Source: Sphingomonas xinjiangensis (lineage in GTDB: Bacteria > Pseudomonadota > Alphaproteobacteria > Sphingomonadales > Sphingomonadaceae). Taken from it: a stretch of 64,000 nucleotides of DNA. This document shows, piece by piece, positions 18,377-27,505 of this stretch (its first letter is position 1; every line of letters begins with the position of its first letter). Below the pieces are notes generated by a model. That model saw only the letters and a list, made by a program, of their open reading frames with translations. It had not been told where the DNA came from and made no database searches. The translations under genes and the position numbers were made by a program. The DNA lies in assembly GCF_014199255.1 (NCBI RefSeq), contig NZ_JACIJF010000011.1:44699-108698 (forward strand). Reading direction: 5' to 3'.

Positions 18377-20461
18377 TTGAACCTGAAGCATATCCTGCTG
18401 GCGACCACGCTGTCCGCTGCCGCCCTCGCCGCTCCGGCGCTCAGCCAGCAAGCGGCACCGCCCGCCGCACCCGCCCCCGACCACGCCGCCGATACCGCCG
18501 CCGCCACCAGCTACGGCCCCTGGGGCTTCGATATCGCCGGCATGGACCGCAGCGTGAAGCCGGGCGACGACTGGTTCCGCTTCGTCAACGGCAGCTGGGT
18601 GGCCAAAACCCAGATTCCTGCGGACCGCTCCTCCTATGGCGCCTTCGCCGTGCTGCGCGACTTGTCCGAGATGCGCCTGCGGAGCCTGATTTCGGGCTAC
18701 AGCGCCAGCGACACCGCGCATCCCGACCGGATGAAGGCCGCAATCCTGTATAGCGGCTATCTGGACGAAGCCGCCGCCGAGCGGCTCGACGCGCAGCCGC
18801 TCACCCAGCGGCTCCAGCCGATCAAGGCCGCGACGTCCAAGGATGATATCGCCCGCCTGATGGGCGCTTCGCTTGGCGGCTTCGGCGCCAGCTTCTTCGC
18901 GCCGGGCGTCAACGACGACGCCAAGCAGCCCGACATCTATTCGCTTTACCTGCGCCAGTCGGGCCTCGGCCTTGGCGACCGCGAATTGTATCTCGACGCC
19001 AAGTTCGCGCCGCAGGTCGCACGTTATCGCCAATATCTCGCGCAGATGCTGTCCATGGCGGGCTGGCCCAATGCCGAAGCGGCGGCAGGCAATGTGGTCG
19101 CGATGGAGACCAAGCTCGCCCAGGCGCATTGGACGCGCGCGCAGAGCCGCGACCGCGACAAGACCTACAATCTCACCACGCTGGCCGAACTCAAGGCCCG
19201 GTCGCCCGGCTTCCCCTGGGACGCGTTCTGGCAAGCGGCGGGCGTGGCCAAGGCCGAGCGCGCCATCGTCGCGCAGAACACCGCATTCCCGGCGATCGCC
19301 AAGCTCTATGCCGACACCGAGCTCGACACGTTGAAGGCGTGGCAGGCGTTCCGCACCGCCGACGACATTGCGCCGTTGCTCTCCAAGCGCTTTGTCGACG
19401 CCCAGTTCGAGTTCCGCTCCAAGTTCCTCAACGGCCAGCCCGAGCAGCGCGAGCGCTGGAAGCGCGCAGTCGCCTTCACCGAGCGTGCCGTGGGCGAAGG
19501 CGTCGGCCGCGACTATGTCGCGCTCTATTTTCCGCCCGCGTCCAAGGCCAAGATGGATACGCTGGTCGCCAATCTGCGCGTGGCGCTTGCCGGGCGCATC
19601 GACAAGCTTCCCTGGATGAGCCCGGTCACCAAGGAACAGGCCCAGGCCAAGCTGAAGGGCTTCACCGTGAAGGTGGGCTATCCAGAGAAGTGGCGCGACT
19701 ATTCGGCGCTGGAAGTGAAGCCCGGCGACCTGGTCGGCAATGCCGAGCGCGCCAGCCGCTTCGAATGGGATTACCGCCGCAACCGCATCGCACTGCCGGT
19801 CGACAAGGCCGAGTGGGGCATGACGCCGCAGACGGTCAACGCCTATTACAATTCGGTCAAGAACGAGATCGTCTTCCCCGCCGCGATCCTGCAGCCGCCC
19901 TTTTTCGATCCCAAGGCCGACGACGCAGTCAATTATGGCGGCATTGGCGGGGTGATCGGGCACGAGATCAGCCACGGCTTCGACGACCAGGGCCGCAAGT
20001 CCGACGGCAACGGCGTGCTGCGCGACTGGTGGACTGGCGAGGATGCGACCAAGTTCGAGGCGCAGGCAGTACGGCTCGGCGCGCAATATGAAGCCTATAC
20101 CTTCGAAGGGCTGCCGGGCGTCCACATCAACGGCCGCGCATCGATGGGCGAGAATATCGGCGATCTGGGCGGCGTGCTGATCGCGCTGGACGCGTATCAT
20201 ACATCCTTGGACGGCAAGAAGGCGCGGGTGATCGACGGCTTCACTGGCGACCAGCGCTTCTTCCTGGGCTGGGGTCAGGTGTGGCGCACCTTGTTCCGCA
20301 AAGAGGCGCTGCAACAGCAACTGGTCAGCGATCCGCACTCACCCGGGCAGATCCGCGCAGTGAACCCGCTGCGCAATGTCGATGCGTGGTACGCCGCCTG
20401 GAAGATCACGCCGGACCAGAAGCAGTATCTCGCCCCCGCGGATCGCGTCCGCATCTGGTAA
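18377..20461 (+). CDS. M13 family metallopeptidase (neprilysin-like)
   Basis: This is a 694-residue secreted zinc endopeptidase. A signal peptide of about 22 residues (LAAPALSQQ cleavage region) is followed by the M13 N-terminal domain. The catalytic HEISH motif is at residues 529-533 and the third ligand region ENIGD at 592-596 (E592, D596). Substrates of bacterial relatives are periplasmic peptides. The start codon is TTG at 18377, supported by a GGAGACG site eight bases upstream and by the signal sequence that follows. A 12-base-pair inverted repeat lies just after the stop codon. Confidence 0.92.
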   Translation: MNLKHILLATTLSAAALAAPALSQQAAPPAAPAPDHAADTAAATSYGPWGFDIAGMDRSVKPGDDWFRFVNGSWVAKTQIPADRSSYGAFAVLRDLSEMRLRSLISGYSASDTAHPDRMKAAILYSGYLDEAAAERLDAQPLTQRLQPIKAATSKDDIARLMGASLGGFGASFFAPGVNDDAKQPDIYSLYLRQSGLGLGDRELYLDAKFAPQVARYRQYLAQMLSMAGWPNAEAAAGNVVAMETKLAQAHWTRAQSRDRDKTYNLTTLAELKARSPGFPWDAFWQAAGVAKAERAIVAQNTAFPAIAKLYADTELDTLKAWQAFRTADDIAPLLSKRFVDAQFEFRSKFLNGQPEQRERWKRAVAFTERAVGEGVGRDYVALYFPPASKAKMDTLVANLRVALAGRIDKLPWMSPVTKEQAQAKLKGFTVKVGYPEKWRDYSALEVKPGDLVGNAERASRFEWDYRRNRIALPVDKAEWGMTPQTVNAYYNSVKNEIVFPAAILQPPFFDPKADDAVNYGGIGGVIGHEISHGFDDQGRKSDGNGVLRDWWTGEDATKFEAQAVRLGAQYEAYTFEGLPGVHINGRASMGENIGDLGGVLIALDAYHTSLDGKKARVIDGFTGDQRFFLGWGQVWRTLFRKEALQQQLVSDPHSPGQIRAVNPLRNVDAWYAAWKITPDQKQYLAPADRVRIW

Positions 20462-20468
20462 TCGGCCG

Positions 20469-20503
20469 TCCGGCGCATGATCTCTGTCGAGTCATGCGCC
20501 GGA
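20469..20503. terminator. Perfect 12-bp inverted repeat after the M13 peptidase gene
   Basis: TCCGGCGCATGA at 20469-20480 pairs exactly with TCATGCGCCGGA at 20492-20503 across an 11-base loop. It starts eight bases after the stop codon at 20461. There is no following T-tract, so it may be a transcript-stabilising or Rho-assisted end, or an operator for the DedA gene downstream. Confidence 0.45.
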
Positions 20504-20537
20504 ACCCGGTGGAGGCACCAATCCGCGAGGTTCCCCG

Positions 20538-21098
20538 ATCTCCCTTGAACAATTCATCGCGAACTATGGCCTGTTGGGGCTGTTCCTGGGCGCCGGGATC
20601 GAAGGCGAGACGATTGTCCTGATCGGCGGGACGATGGTGCATCATGGGCTGTTGCCGTTCTGGCCGGCCGCCGCGGCGGCGGCGGGTGGTTCGTTCATCG
20701 CCGACCAGCTGTTCTTCCTATTGGGGCGGCGCTTCCGCGACCGTCCTTTCGTGCAACGCATGCAGACGCGGCCCGCCTTTGTCCGGGCGCTGCGCATCTT
20801 CGAGCGGCATCCCGCGATGTTCGTCTTCGCCTTCCGCTTCCTTTATGGGCTGCGGACGGTGAGCCCGATCGCGATCGGCACCACGCAGCTTCCGGCGCGC
20901 ACCTTTCTGTTCCTCAATGCCGCTGCGGCAATAGTATGGGGAACCGTGTTCGTCGGCCTGGGCTATTGGTTCGGCGAAGCGATCGAAACTGCCTTTGGCC
21001 GCGTTCGGGACGCCGGCCTGGTGATCCTGCCGGTGCTTGGCGCCGGCGGGGCCATCGCGCTGATCGTCTATCTGCTCCACCGCCGGTACAGCCGGTAA
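20538..21098 (+). CDS. DedA family membrane protein with unusual start
   Basis: This is a small DedA/SNARE-associated protein of about 186 residues, with a reentrant N-terminal GAGIEGE segment, an R-rich central loop, the conserved FRFLYGLRTVSPIAIG region and C-terminal spans. DedA proteins act in membrane lipid homeostasis as phospholipid or carrier-lipid flippases. No ATG, GTG or TTG stands where the protein should begin: the codons read ISLEQFIANYGLLGLFLGAG from 20538, with ATC where ATG is expected and GAGG seven bases before. The first standard start is TTG at 20574, which would remove twelve residues. Confidence 0.8.
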   Translation: MSLEQFIANYGLLGLFLGAGIEGETIVLIGGTMVHHGLLPFWPAAAAAAGGSFIADQLFFLLGRRFRDRPFVQRMQTRPAFVRALRIFERHPAMFVFAFRFLYGLRTVSPIAIGTTQLPARTFLFLNAAAAIVWGTVFVGLGYWFGEAIETAFGRVRDAGLVILPVLGAGGAIALIVYLLHRRYSR

Positions 21099-21122
21099 AC
21101 CGCCGGCCGGTTCGACGCGGCG

Positions 21123-21974
21123 TTACGGCGCAGTCACGGCGCCCCGCCGCACCGGCCCGCGTACCATGTGCGACACGATCGCATTCTTCTTCATGCGCGG
21201 CAGCAAATCGCCGCGCCCGGCATACAGCCCTTCCAGATAGGCGCGGTCGAATGCGCTGAGCGTGGCGGGGGCACGCGCGTCGCCTTCTGGGGTGAACAGC
21301 GCCAGGATCGAACCCCCATCCGCCTGGCCGCGCAGCTTCGCGCCGGTGAGCGCGCGCATCGCGGCATAATCGGCCACTTGAGCCAGGCTGCGCCCCGCCA
21401 TGGCGCCGCGATCGATCAGCACGGTGGCACTCACCACGTCGCGACGCGTGGGGGAGGACAGGCGCGTTGGGCTGTGCGTCCGCAGCACCTTGGGATCGTC
21501 CGTGTCACGGACCGGCCGGTCGCCGTCGCGGCTGCGCGTTTCCACTTCGATCCAGGCGCGGGCATGGCCGGGTTCGCGCACGATCCGGGCAACATCGGCC
21601 AGCGACTGGCTGTTCAGCGCGACCGAATTGGCGCGCGCCAGCCGGCGCACGGCAGCGCGGCTATCCTCCACGAACGCCACGATCAGGTTCGGCGCGCAGC
21701 CGGTTTCCCCAACGCGCAGTCCGATCGACGCCGCGACCTCGCTCACCCGGTCCACCACCGCCTGCCCCGCGGCCCTGGGCAGGCCGGCACTGCCAACGCA
21801 CACCGGATCGGTGAACCGCGCAAGCGGTGCGTCGCCCATCAAGGGTTCCGAGATCCGCTCGACATAGTGTCGCGCCTTTGCCGCCTGGTCGCGCGTGTCG
21901 GACGTGATCACGACTTCCTGGTGCGCGGCCGCCTGCGCCGGCGGGGTCAGGAACATGGCGAGGGCGAGCAGCAT
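21123..21974 (-). CDS. Secreted protein of unknown function
   Basis: This is a 283-residue protein with a short signal peptide (cleavage near PPAQAAA, residue 17). The mature part has two cysteines close together in the sequence (in DPVCVGSAG and ETGCAPN) that could form a disulfide, no membrane span and no catalytic motif that I recognise. The end is rich in arginine. The ATG is preceded by AGGGGAT. It converges with the DedA gene, leaving only 24 bases between the stop codons. The family was not recognised; an envelope role is suggested only by the signal peptide. Confidence 0.65.
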   Translation of the reverse strand: MLLALAMFLTPPAQAAAHQEVVITSDTRDQAAKARHYVERISEPLMGDAPLARFTDPVCVGSAGLPRAAGQAVVDRVSEVAASIGLRVGETGCAPNLIVAFVEDSRAAVRRLARANSVALNSQSLADVARIVREPGHARAWIEVETRSRDGDRPVRDTDDPKVLRTHSPTRLSSPTRRDVVSATVLIDRGAMAGRSLAQVADYAAMRALTGAKLRGQADGGSILALFTPEGDARAPATLSAFDRAYLEGLYAGRGDLLPRMKKNAIVSHMVRGPVRRGAVTAP

Positions 21975-22040
21975 GCGAATCCCCTGAATTCGCGCTGAGG
22001 CTAACAGAGCCCGGCCCCGCAGTGGAAGGGCCTGTGTGCG

Positions 22041-22400
22041 CTATTCCTCGATCACGCTGAGCGGCTGGGCCAGCAGCCAATGCTCGCCGTCCCAACGGTC
22101 CTCGAGCTGGTCGAACTGGACCAGCGTACCTCGCAGGCAGCCGAGTTCGGGCAAATGGAGGCGCAGCAGCGCGCGGGCGCGGTCGATATCGGTGGCGTCG
22201 ACATCTGCTTCGCTGAGCATGGTCGCGCCGCCTTCGCTGCACCCGAGCCCGGCCAGCCGCAGTTCGGCGTCGAGCGATACACTGTAGCGCAGGTGCCGCT
22301 CCATCGGATCGAGATCCTCGGGCAGCACGATCATCATGTACTGGGTGTCGAGCGGCTCCTGCATCTTGGCCGCTAGCCCGGTGAGGAACCGCTCGATCAC
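22041..22400 (-). CDS. Hypothetical protein coupled to pheT
   Basis: This is a 119-residue acidic, soluble protein with no signal peptide and no motif I recognise. It is rich in leucine and aspartate and has a single DRWDGEHW tryptophan-rich end segment. The GTG start at 22400 lies four bases after the pheT stop and uses the GAGG near the end of pheT as a ribosome site, so translation is probably coupled. Its location suggests co-expression with phenylalanyl-tRNA synthetase, but function cannot be assigned. Confidence 0.6.
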   Translation of the reverse strand: MIERFLTGLAAKMQEPLDTQYMMIVLPEDLDPMERHLRYSVSLDAELRLAGLGCSEGGATMLSEADVDATDIDRARALLRLHLPELGCLRGTLVQFDQLEDRWDGEHWLLAQPLSVIEE

Positions 22401-22404
22401 ACCC

Positions 22405-24768
22405 TCAGCCTCGCAGCGTCGCGCCGAGCTTCGCCGCCGCGGCCACGACCTTATCGGCCACGGCCTTGATATCGGCGTCGGTGAAGCTCTTTTCGCCCGG
22501 TTGCAGGGTGATCTCGACCGCCAGCGACTTCTGCCCCTCGGGCACGCCCTGGCCGACGAACAGATCGAACAGGCGCGCGTCAGTGATCACGCCCTTGTCG
22601 GCACCCTTCACCGTGCGGACCAGGTCGCCGGCGACCAATGTGTCGGGCACCAGGAAGGCGAAGTCGCGGGTGACCGCCTGAAGCGCGGGGGGGGTGTAGG
22701 CCGGGCGCATGAAGCCCGATCCCCGCTTGGCGGGCAGCGCATCGAGATAGAGTTCGACCGCAACGACATCACCCGACAGGTCGAACGCCTTGGCGACGCT
22801 GGGATGCACCGCGCCGAACGCGGCTAGCACGGTCTTTGGTCCAAGCCGCAGGGTCGCCGACTGGCCGGGATGATAAGCTTCGCCTGCTTCACCCATGACC
22901 TGGAGGTTTGCGACCGGCGCCCCGGCGGCTTCGAGCAGGGCAAGCGCTTCGGCCTTGGCATCGAACGCACCGAAGCCCTGCGCCTTGCCGGCCTGCCAGC
23001 CGCGCGGGGTGCGGCTGCCGGCGAGGACGACGCCGAGCGTCAGCCGCTCCTTGTCGGCCAGATAGCGCCGGCCGATCTCGAAGAGCCGGACGCTAGTGGC
23101 GCCGCGCTTGAGGTTGCGCTCGGCTGCCGCGAGCAGGCCGGGCAGCAGCGAAGGGCGCATGACCTTCATGTCCTCGCTGATCGGGTTCGCCAGGCTCCAG
23201 GCGCCGCCGCCGAATACCGCCGCCTGCGTTTCGGAGATGAAGCTCCAGGTCACCGCTTCGTTCAGCCCGCGTGCCGCCGCCGTGCGGCGCAGCTTGCGCT
23301 CCAGCTTCTGTTCGGGCGTGGCCGTGGGACGAGCGACGCCGGGCGTGCGCTCCAGCGGCGTGGAGGGGACATGGTCGATACCCTCGATGCGGATCACTTC
23401 CTCAACCAGGTCGGCGGGGCCGTCGACGTCCCGGCGCCAGGTCGGCACCACCACCTGCCAGTTTTCATCGACCGAAAAGCCCAGCCGCACCAGGATATCG
23501 CGCTGGCGCTCCGCCGGGATGGCGAGGCCACCCAGCGTCTCGGCGAGCGTGGGGTCATAGCCGATAGTGCGGGTCGCGACCGGCGGCTGGCCGGCATGGG
23601 TGATGCCGCTGGCGGTACCGCCGCACAGGTCGAGCACCATGCGGGTGGCGATGGCGAGGCCGTCTTCGAGGAAGGCGGGATCGACGCCGCGCTCGAAGCG
23701 CTGGCGCGCGTCGCTGGTCAGTTGGAGCTTCTGCCCGGTGCGGGCGATATGCTCGGGCTCGAAATAGGCGCATTCGATCAGCACATCGGTGGTGGTTGGC
23801 TGCACGCTCGAATGCTCGCCGCCCATGACGCCGCCAATGTCGTGGACGGTCTCGTCGTCGGCGATCACCGTCATGCTCTCGTCGAGCGTGTAGGTCTTGC
23901 CGTTCAGCGCCAGCACCTGCTCACCGGCCCTGGCCTTGCGTGCGACCAGCCCGCCGTTCAGCGAAGCGCGGTCATAGACGTGCAGCGGACGGCCGAGATC
24001 GATCATCACATAATTGGTGATGTCGACCAGCGTGGAGATCGGCTTCTGCCCGATCGCGAGGAGGCGGCGGCGCATCCATTCGGGCGATTCGCCATTGGTG
24101 ACGCCCGACACGCCCTGTGCGAAGAAGGCGGGGCAGCCTTCGTCCTGCGTGCGCACATCGGGACCGGGGCCTTCACCTTCCACGGGTGCGACCATCAGTG
24201 GCTTGAGCGTCCCCAGGCCGGCCGCGGCGAGATCGCGAGCGATGCCGCGCACGCCCATGCAGTCCTGGCGATTCGGGGTGATCGACACGTGGATGACGGG
24301 GTCGCCCAGCTGGGCATAATCGGCGAACGCCGTGCCGACTGGTGCGTCCTGGGGTAGTTCGATGATGCCGTCATGGTCCTCGCCGAGCTCGAGCTCGCGC
24401 GTCGAACACATCATGCCGTTGGATTCGACGCCACGAATGGCCGAGATCTTCAGCTGCATGCCGTTGGCTGGCACCGTTGCGCCCGGAAGCCCGAGCACGC
24501 CGACAAGCCCGGCGCGCGCATTGGGCGCGCCGCACACCACCTGAAGCGGTGCGCCGTCGCCGGTATCGACGCTCAGCACCTGGAGCTTGTCGGCCTGCGG
24601 ATGACGCTCGGCCGTCAGCACCCGCGCGACGCGGAAGCCAGTCAGCCGCTCGGCCGGGTTCTCGACGCCTTCGACTTCCAGCCCGACGCGAGTCAGCGCC
24701 TCGACGACTTCGGTCAGCGAGGCATCGGTTTCCAGATGCTCCTTGAGCCAGCCCAGGGTGAACTTCAT
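22405..24768 (-). CDS. pheT: Phenylalanine--tRNA ligase beta subunit
   Basis: This is a 787-residue subunit with the full bacterial domain order. The N-terminal [18 protein letters not shown] core is followed by the EMAP-II-like tRNA-binding domain (about 39-150), the B3/B4 editing domain, the B5 domain, the synthetase-like core and a C-terminal ferredoxin-fold anticodon-binding domain ending at the last residues. Its ATG overlaps the pheS stop (ATGA), so the subunits of the alpha2-beta2 enzyme are made together. The frame extends 53 codons upstream of this ATG, inside pheS, and is not used. Confidence 0.96.
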   Translation of the reverse strand: MKFTLGWLKEHLETDASLTEVVEALTRVGLEVEGVENPAERLTGFRVARVLTAERHPQADKLQVLSVDTGDGAPLQVVCGAPNARAGLVGVLGLPGATVPANGMQLKISAIRGVESNGMMCSTRELELGEDHDGIIELPQDAPVGTAFADYAQLGDPVIHVSITPNRQDCMGVRGIARDLAAAGLGTLKPLMVAPVEGEGPGPDVRTQDEGCPAFFAQGVSGVTNGESPEWMRRRLLAIGQKPISTLVDITNYVMIDLGRPLHVYDRASLNGGLVARKARAGEQVLALNGKTYTLDESMTVIADDETVHDIGGVMGGEHSSVQPTTTDVLIECAYFEPEHIARTGQKLQLTSDARQRFERGVDPAFLEDGLAIATRMVLDLCGGTASGITHAGQPPVATRTIGYDPTLAETLGGLAIPAERQRDILVRLGFSVDENWQVVVPTWRRDVDGPADLVEEVIRIEGIDHVPSTPLERTPGVARPTATPEQKLERKLRRTAAARGLNEAVTWSFISETQAAVFGGGAWSLANPISEDMKVMRPSLLPGLLAAAERNLKRGATSVRLFEIGRRYLADKERLTLGVVLAGSRTPRGWQAGKAQGFGAFDAKAEALALLEAAGAPVANLQVMGEAGEAYHPGQSATLRLGPKTVLAAFGAVHPSVAKAFDLSGDVVAVELYLDALPAKRGSGFMRPAYTPPALQAVTRDFAFLVPDTLVAGDLVRTVKGADKGVITDARLFDLFVGQGVPEGQKSLAVEITLQPGEKSFTDADIKAVADKVVAAAAKLGATLRG

Positions 24769-25856
24769 GCGCCCACTCCCCCGCTCAGCGTGGGCACGTC
24801 GAGCGCCGAGAAGCCGTAATGCTTGAGCCAGCGCAGATCGCCGTCGAAGAAGGGCCGCAAATCGTCCATCCCGTATTTGAGCATCGCCAGCCGGTCGACG
24901 CCGGTGCCGAAGGCGAAGCCCTGCCATTCAGTGGGGTCCAGCCCGGCGGCCTCGATCACCTTGCGGTGGACCATGCCGGAGCCGAGCACTTCCATCCAGC
25001 CGCCGCCCGCCGCGTCGCCGCTGCCGCCGATCACGCGCTTGCCATTGGTCCAGGTGAAGCCGACGTCCACTTCGGCGCTGGGCTCGGTGAATGGAAAATA
25101 GCTGGGGCGCAGGCGGAGCACGATGTCGTCGCGCTCAAAAAACGCCTTGAGGAAGGTCTCCAGCGTCCATTTGAGATGACCGAGCGTAATGCCCTTGTCG
25201 ATCACCAAGCCTTCGATCTGGTGGAACATCGGCGTGTGGGTCGCGTCGCTGTCGGAGCGATAGACGCGGCCCGGCGCGATGATGCGGATCGGCGGCTTGT
25301 TCGCCATCATCGTACGGATCTGCACCGGACTGGTGTGAGTGCGCAGCACCATCGGCCGTTCGTGCTCGCCAGCGAGGTAGAAGGTGTCGTGCATCGCCCG
25401 GGCGGGGTGCGTCTCGGGAATGTTAAGCGCTGTGAAATTGTGCCAGTCGTCCTCGATCTCGGGCCCGCTCGCCACCGCGAAGCCCAGATCGGCGAAGATC
25501 TCCGCCAGTTCGTCCATCACCTGACTGACCGGGTGGACACTGCCCGCAGGCACGCCATCGACCGGCAGCGTCATGTCGAGCTTTTCGCCCGCGAGCCGTG
25601 CGTCGAGCGCCGCCTTTTCGAGCGCGTCCTTGCGCGCAGCCAAGGCACCCGTGACCGCCTCACGCAGCCCATGGATGCGCGGGCCCTGCGCCTGACGCTC
25701 ATCGGGACTCATCCCGCCCAGCGTCTTGAGCAGCCCTGTGATGGCGCCCTGCTTGCCCAGTGCTTGGACGCGGATCGCCTCCAGCGCGTCGAGTCCCGTC
25801 GCCGCGTCGATCGACGCGACCAGGTTCTGGCGAAGTTGGTCTAGGTCGGTGGTCAT
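24765..25856 (-). CDS. pheS: Phenylalanine--tRNA ligase alpha subunit
   Basis: This is a 363-residue catalytic subunit. An N-terminal coiled coil (about residues 1-90) is followed by the class II synthetase core, with motif 2 near [14 protein letters not shown] and motif 3 near [32 protein letters not shown] lies between them. It charges tRNA-Phe in complex with PheT. An ATG at 25856 agrees with the usual length; a longer open extension of 59 codons is non-homologous. It lies 58 bases downstream of a lysE-like gene on the same strand. Confidence 0.96.
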   Translation of the reverse strand: MTTDLDQLRQNLVASIDAATGLDALEAIRVQALGKQGAITGLLKTLGGMSPDERQAQGPRIHGLREAVTGALAARKDALEKAALDARLAGEKLDMTLPVDGVPAGSVHPVSQVMDELAEIFADLGFAVASGPEIEDDWHNFTALNIPETHPARAMHDTFYLAGEHERPMVLRTHTSPVQIRTMMANKPPIRIIAPGRVYRSDSDATHTPMFHQIEGLVIDKGITLGHLKWTLETFLKAFFERDDIVLRLRPSYFPFTEPSAEVDVGFTWTNGKRVIGGSGDAAGGGWMEVLGSGMVHRKVIEAAGLDPTEWQGFAFGTGVDRLAMLKYGMDDLRPFFDGDLRWLKHYGFSALDVPTLSGGVGA

Positions 25857-25914
25857 CGCATTCCGTTCGTTATGTCGTGAAGGGCCGAACCCCAGTCGCG
25901 GCGTCGCGTCAACC

Positions 25915-26535
25915 CTATACCCGGCTTGCCAGCAGCACACCGCCAAAGCCGATGAACATGGCACCGGTCGCGCGGTTGAACCTGCGCTGGCGATGCGCGG
26001 GTGCAAGCCAGCGCGCCAGCGAGCGCCCGCCAAGCGCGTAGGTGACGTACCAGCCGCCCTCGATCACCGCAAAGCTGATCACCAGGATGGCCAACTGGAC
26101 CCAGAAGGGGCGGTTCACCTCAAGGAACTGCGGGAACAACGCGGCGGCAAAGATGATCAGCTTGGGATTCGACAATCCGGTGCCGAGCGCGGCGGCGTAG
26201 AGCGCGCCGGCACGGGGACGCGTATGCGGATCGGCGTCCGCCGGGGCGCTCACCGGTGCCCGCCACGCCTTGATGCCCAACCACAAAAGATAAGCGGCCC
26301 CGGCATAGCGCAGCACGTCGAACACCCGCGGCGACGCCTTCAGCAACGCGCCCAGACCCATGGCGGAGGCGAGCAGGCACAGCAATACCGCGCTCATCAG
26401 CCCGGCCATGGAGAACATCGCCCGGCGCGGCCCGTGGTGGATGCTCTGCACCATGACGTGGAGCATGTTGGGGCCGGGGGTGCCGGCGATCAGGAACACG
26501 GCCGTAACGTAGAGCCACCAGGTGTGGAGTGCCAT
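25915..26535 (-). CDS. LysE family translocator
   Basis: This is a 206-residue membrane protein with about six spans. It starts with a [17 protein letters not shown] segment, which holds the conserved GPN turn of LysE/RhtB exporters. Members export lysine, homoserine, threonine or other small amines. It sits between the rplT terminator and pheS, so it may share a transcript with pheST, an unusual interruption of the common rpmI-rplT-pheST order. The specific substrate cannot be predicted. Confidence 0.88.
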   Translation of the reverse strand: MALHTWWLYVTAVFLIAGTPGPNMLHVMVQSIHHGPRRAMFSMAGLMSAVLLCLLASAMGLGALLKASPRVFDVLRYAGAAYLLWLGIKAWRAPVSAPADADPHTRPRAGALYAAALGTGLSNPKLIIFAAALFPQFLEVNRPFWVQLAILVISFAVIEGGWYVTYALGGRSLARWLAPAHRQRRFNRATGAMFIGFGGVLLASRV

Positions 26536-26572
26536 TCGCGCTACCTTCGTTCCAACTCAGATCAACCATTCG

Positions 26573-26697
26573 CCTCACCCTCCCCGGCCGGCCAGGGGGA
26601 GGTGGCAGGCGGAGCGTGACGAAGGGCAAGTAAGCGACCAACCTGCCTCGGGGATTCCGCTCCCTCCGTCGCCTCCCCCTGGCGGGGGAGGATTGCC
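26573..26697. repeat. Composite GC palindrome repeat, copy 1
   Basis: Two inverted CTCCCC/GGGGAG hairpins (about 26577-26604 and 26670-26692) flank a spacer that contains GGCGGAGCGTGACGAAGGG and CCCTCCGTCGCC. The same arrangement with similar spacer words recurs at 34741-34870. It is intergenic, between lysE and the rplT terminator, and has the form of a REP/BIME-type element. Confidence 0.65.
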
Positions 26698-26708
26698 CAT
26701 CCCGAACC

Positions 26709-26738
26709 AAAAGGGCGCCGGTGTTGCCACCGACGCCC
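26709..26738 (-). terminator. Rho-independent terminator after rplT
   Basis: On the minus strand an 11-base-pair stem (GGGCGTCGGTG with CACCGGCGCCC, one G-T pair) closes a GCAA tetraloop and is followed by TTTT. It lies about 29 bases after the rplT stop and should end the rpmI-rplT transcript. Confidence 0.85.
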
Positions 26739-26766
26739 CTTTATTCGCTACCTGCTACAGATCGCT

Positions 26767-27132
26767 TCAGGCGGCCTGGGGCAGTGCCGCCTTCGCCTGC
26801 GCGACGATGGCGCTAAACGCTTCACCTTCGTGCATTGCGATGTCGGCCAGGACCTTCCGGTCGAGTTCGATGCCGGCGAGCTTGAGCCCGTGCATGAACT
26901 GCGAATAGGTCAGGCCTTCGGCGCGGACGCCGGCGTTGATGCGCTGGATCCAGAGACCACGGAACGTCCGCTTCTTAACCTTGCGGTCGCGATACGCGTA
27001 CTGGCCGGCCTTTTCGACGGCCTGCCGCGCGATGCGGATGGTGTTCTTGCGACGGCCACGATAGCCCTTCGCCTGTTCCAGGATGTTCTTGTGCTTGGCG
27101 CGGGTGGTAACACCCCGTTTTACGCGTGCCAT
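26767..27132 (-). CDS. rplT: 50S ribosomal protein L20
   Basis: This is a 121-residue basic protein starting [16 protein letters not shown]. It has the long N-terminal arginine/lysine extension and the globular C-terminal part ([18 protein letters not shown]) that define L20. It binds 23S rRNA early in 50S assembly and, in some bacteria, represses its own operon. It follows rpmI by 14 bases and is followed by a strong terminator. Length and start agree with the family. Confidence 0.97.
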   Translation of the reverse strand: MARVKRGVTTRAKHKNILEQAKGYRGRRKNTIRIARQAVEKAGQYAYRDRKVKKRTFRGLWIQRINAGVRAEGLTYSQFMHGLKLAGIELDRKVLADIAMHEGEAFSAIVAQAKAALPQAA

Positions 27133-27146
27133 GTGTCAGGCCTCCC

Positions 27147-27350
27147 TTACTTCAGGCCGTACGGCGCCCACGCGACAACGCGCGCGACGTCAGCATCGGC
27201 CAGCACGGAAGTGCCGCGATTGGTACGGATATACTTCGCGTTGTGCGAAATCAGTCGGTGGCGCTTGCCGGCGACTCCATGCTTCACCTTGCCAGTGGCG
27301 GTGAACTTGAAGCGCTTCTTTACGCCGCTCTTCGTCTTGAGCTTGGGCAT
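27147..27350 (-). CDS. rpmI: 50S ribosomal protein L35
   Basis: This is a 67-residue basic protein starting [20 protein letters not shown], with the [10 protein letters not shown] segment characteristic of L35. An AAGGAG site precedes the ATG at 27350. The frame extends 36 codons further upstream, but that part is not L35-like. infC, which often precedes rpmI, is absent here; upstream on the opposite strand is an AsmA gene. A 155-base divergent gap must carry the promoter of the rpmI-rplT unit. Confidence 0.97.
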   Translation of the reverse strand: MPKLKTKSGVKKRFKFTATGKVKHGVAGKRHRLISHNAKYIRTNRGTSVLADADVARVVAWAPYGLK

Positions 27351-27505
27351 TTTCGTCTCCTTTTGGTTCGACGATTGCAGACAGCCACGGCAGCCCTTGA
27401 TAGCCGGGCGGTCCCTCGATCGCGGAAAGGCGGGCGCATAACCGAGCGTGCGCCGCAATGCAACCAGTGTCGGAACTCACCTGCGTTACGGGATTTACGC
27501 CCTGA

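Noticed and set aside
18092..20338. 748-codon minus-strand frame inside the M13 peptidase gene
   Set aside because: It is a shadow of the M13 gene, which has an intact HEISH site and signal peptide.
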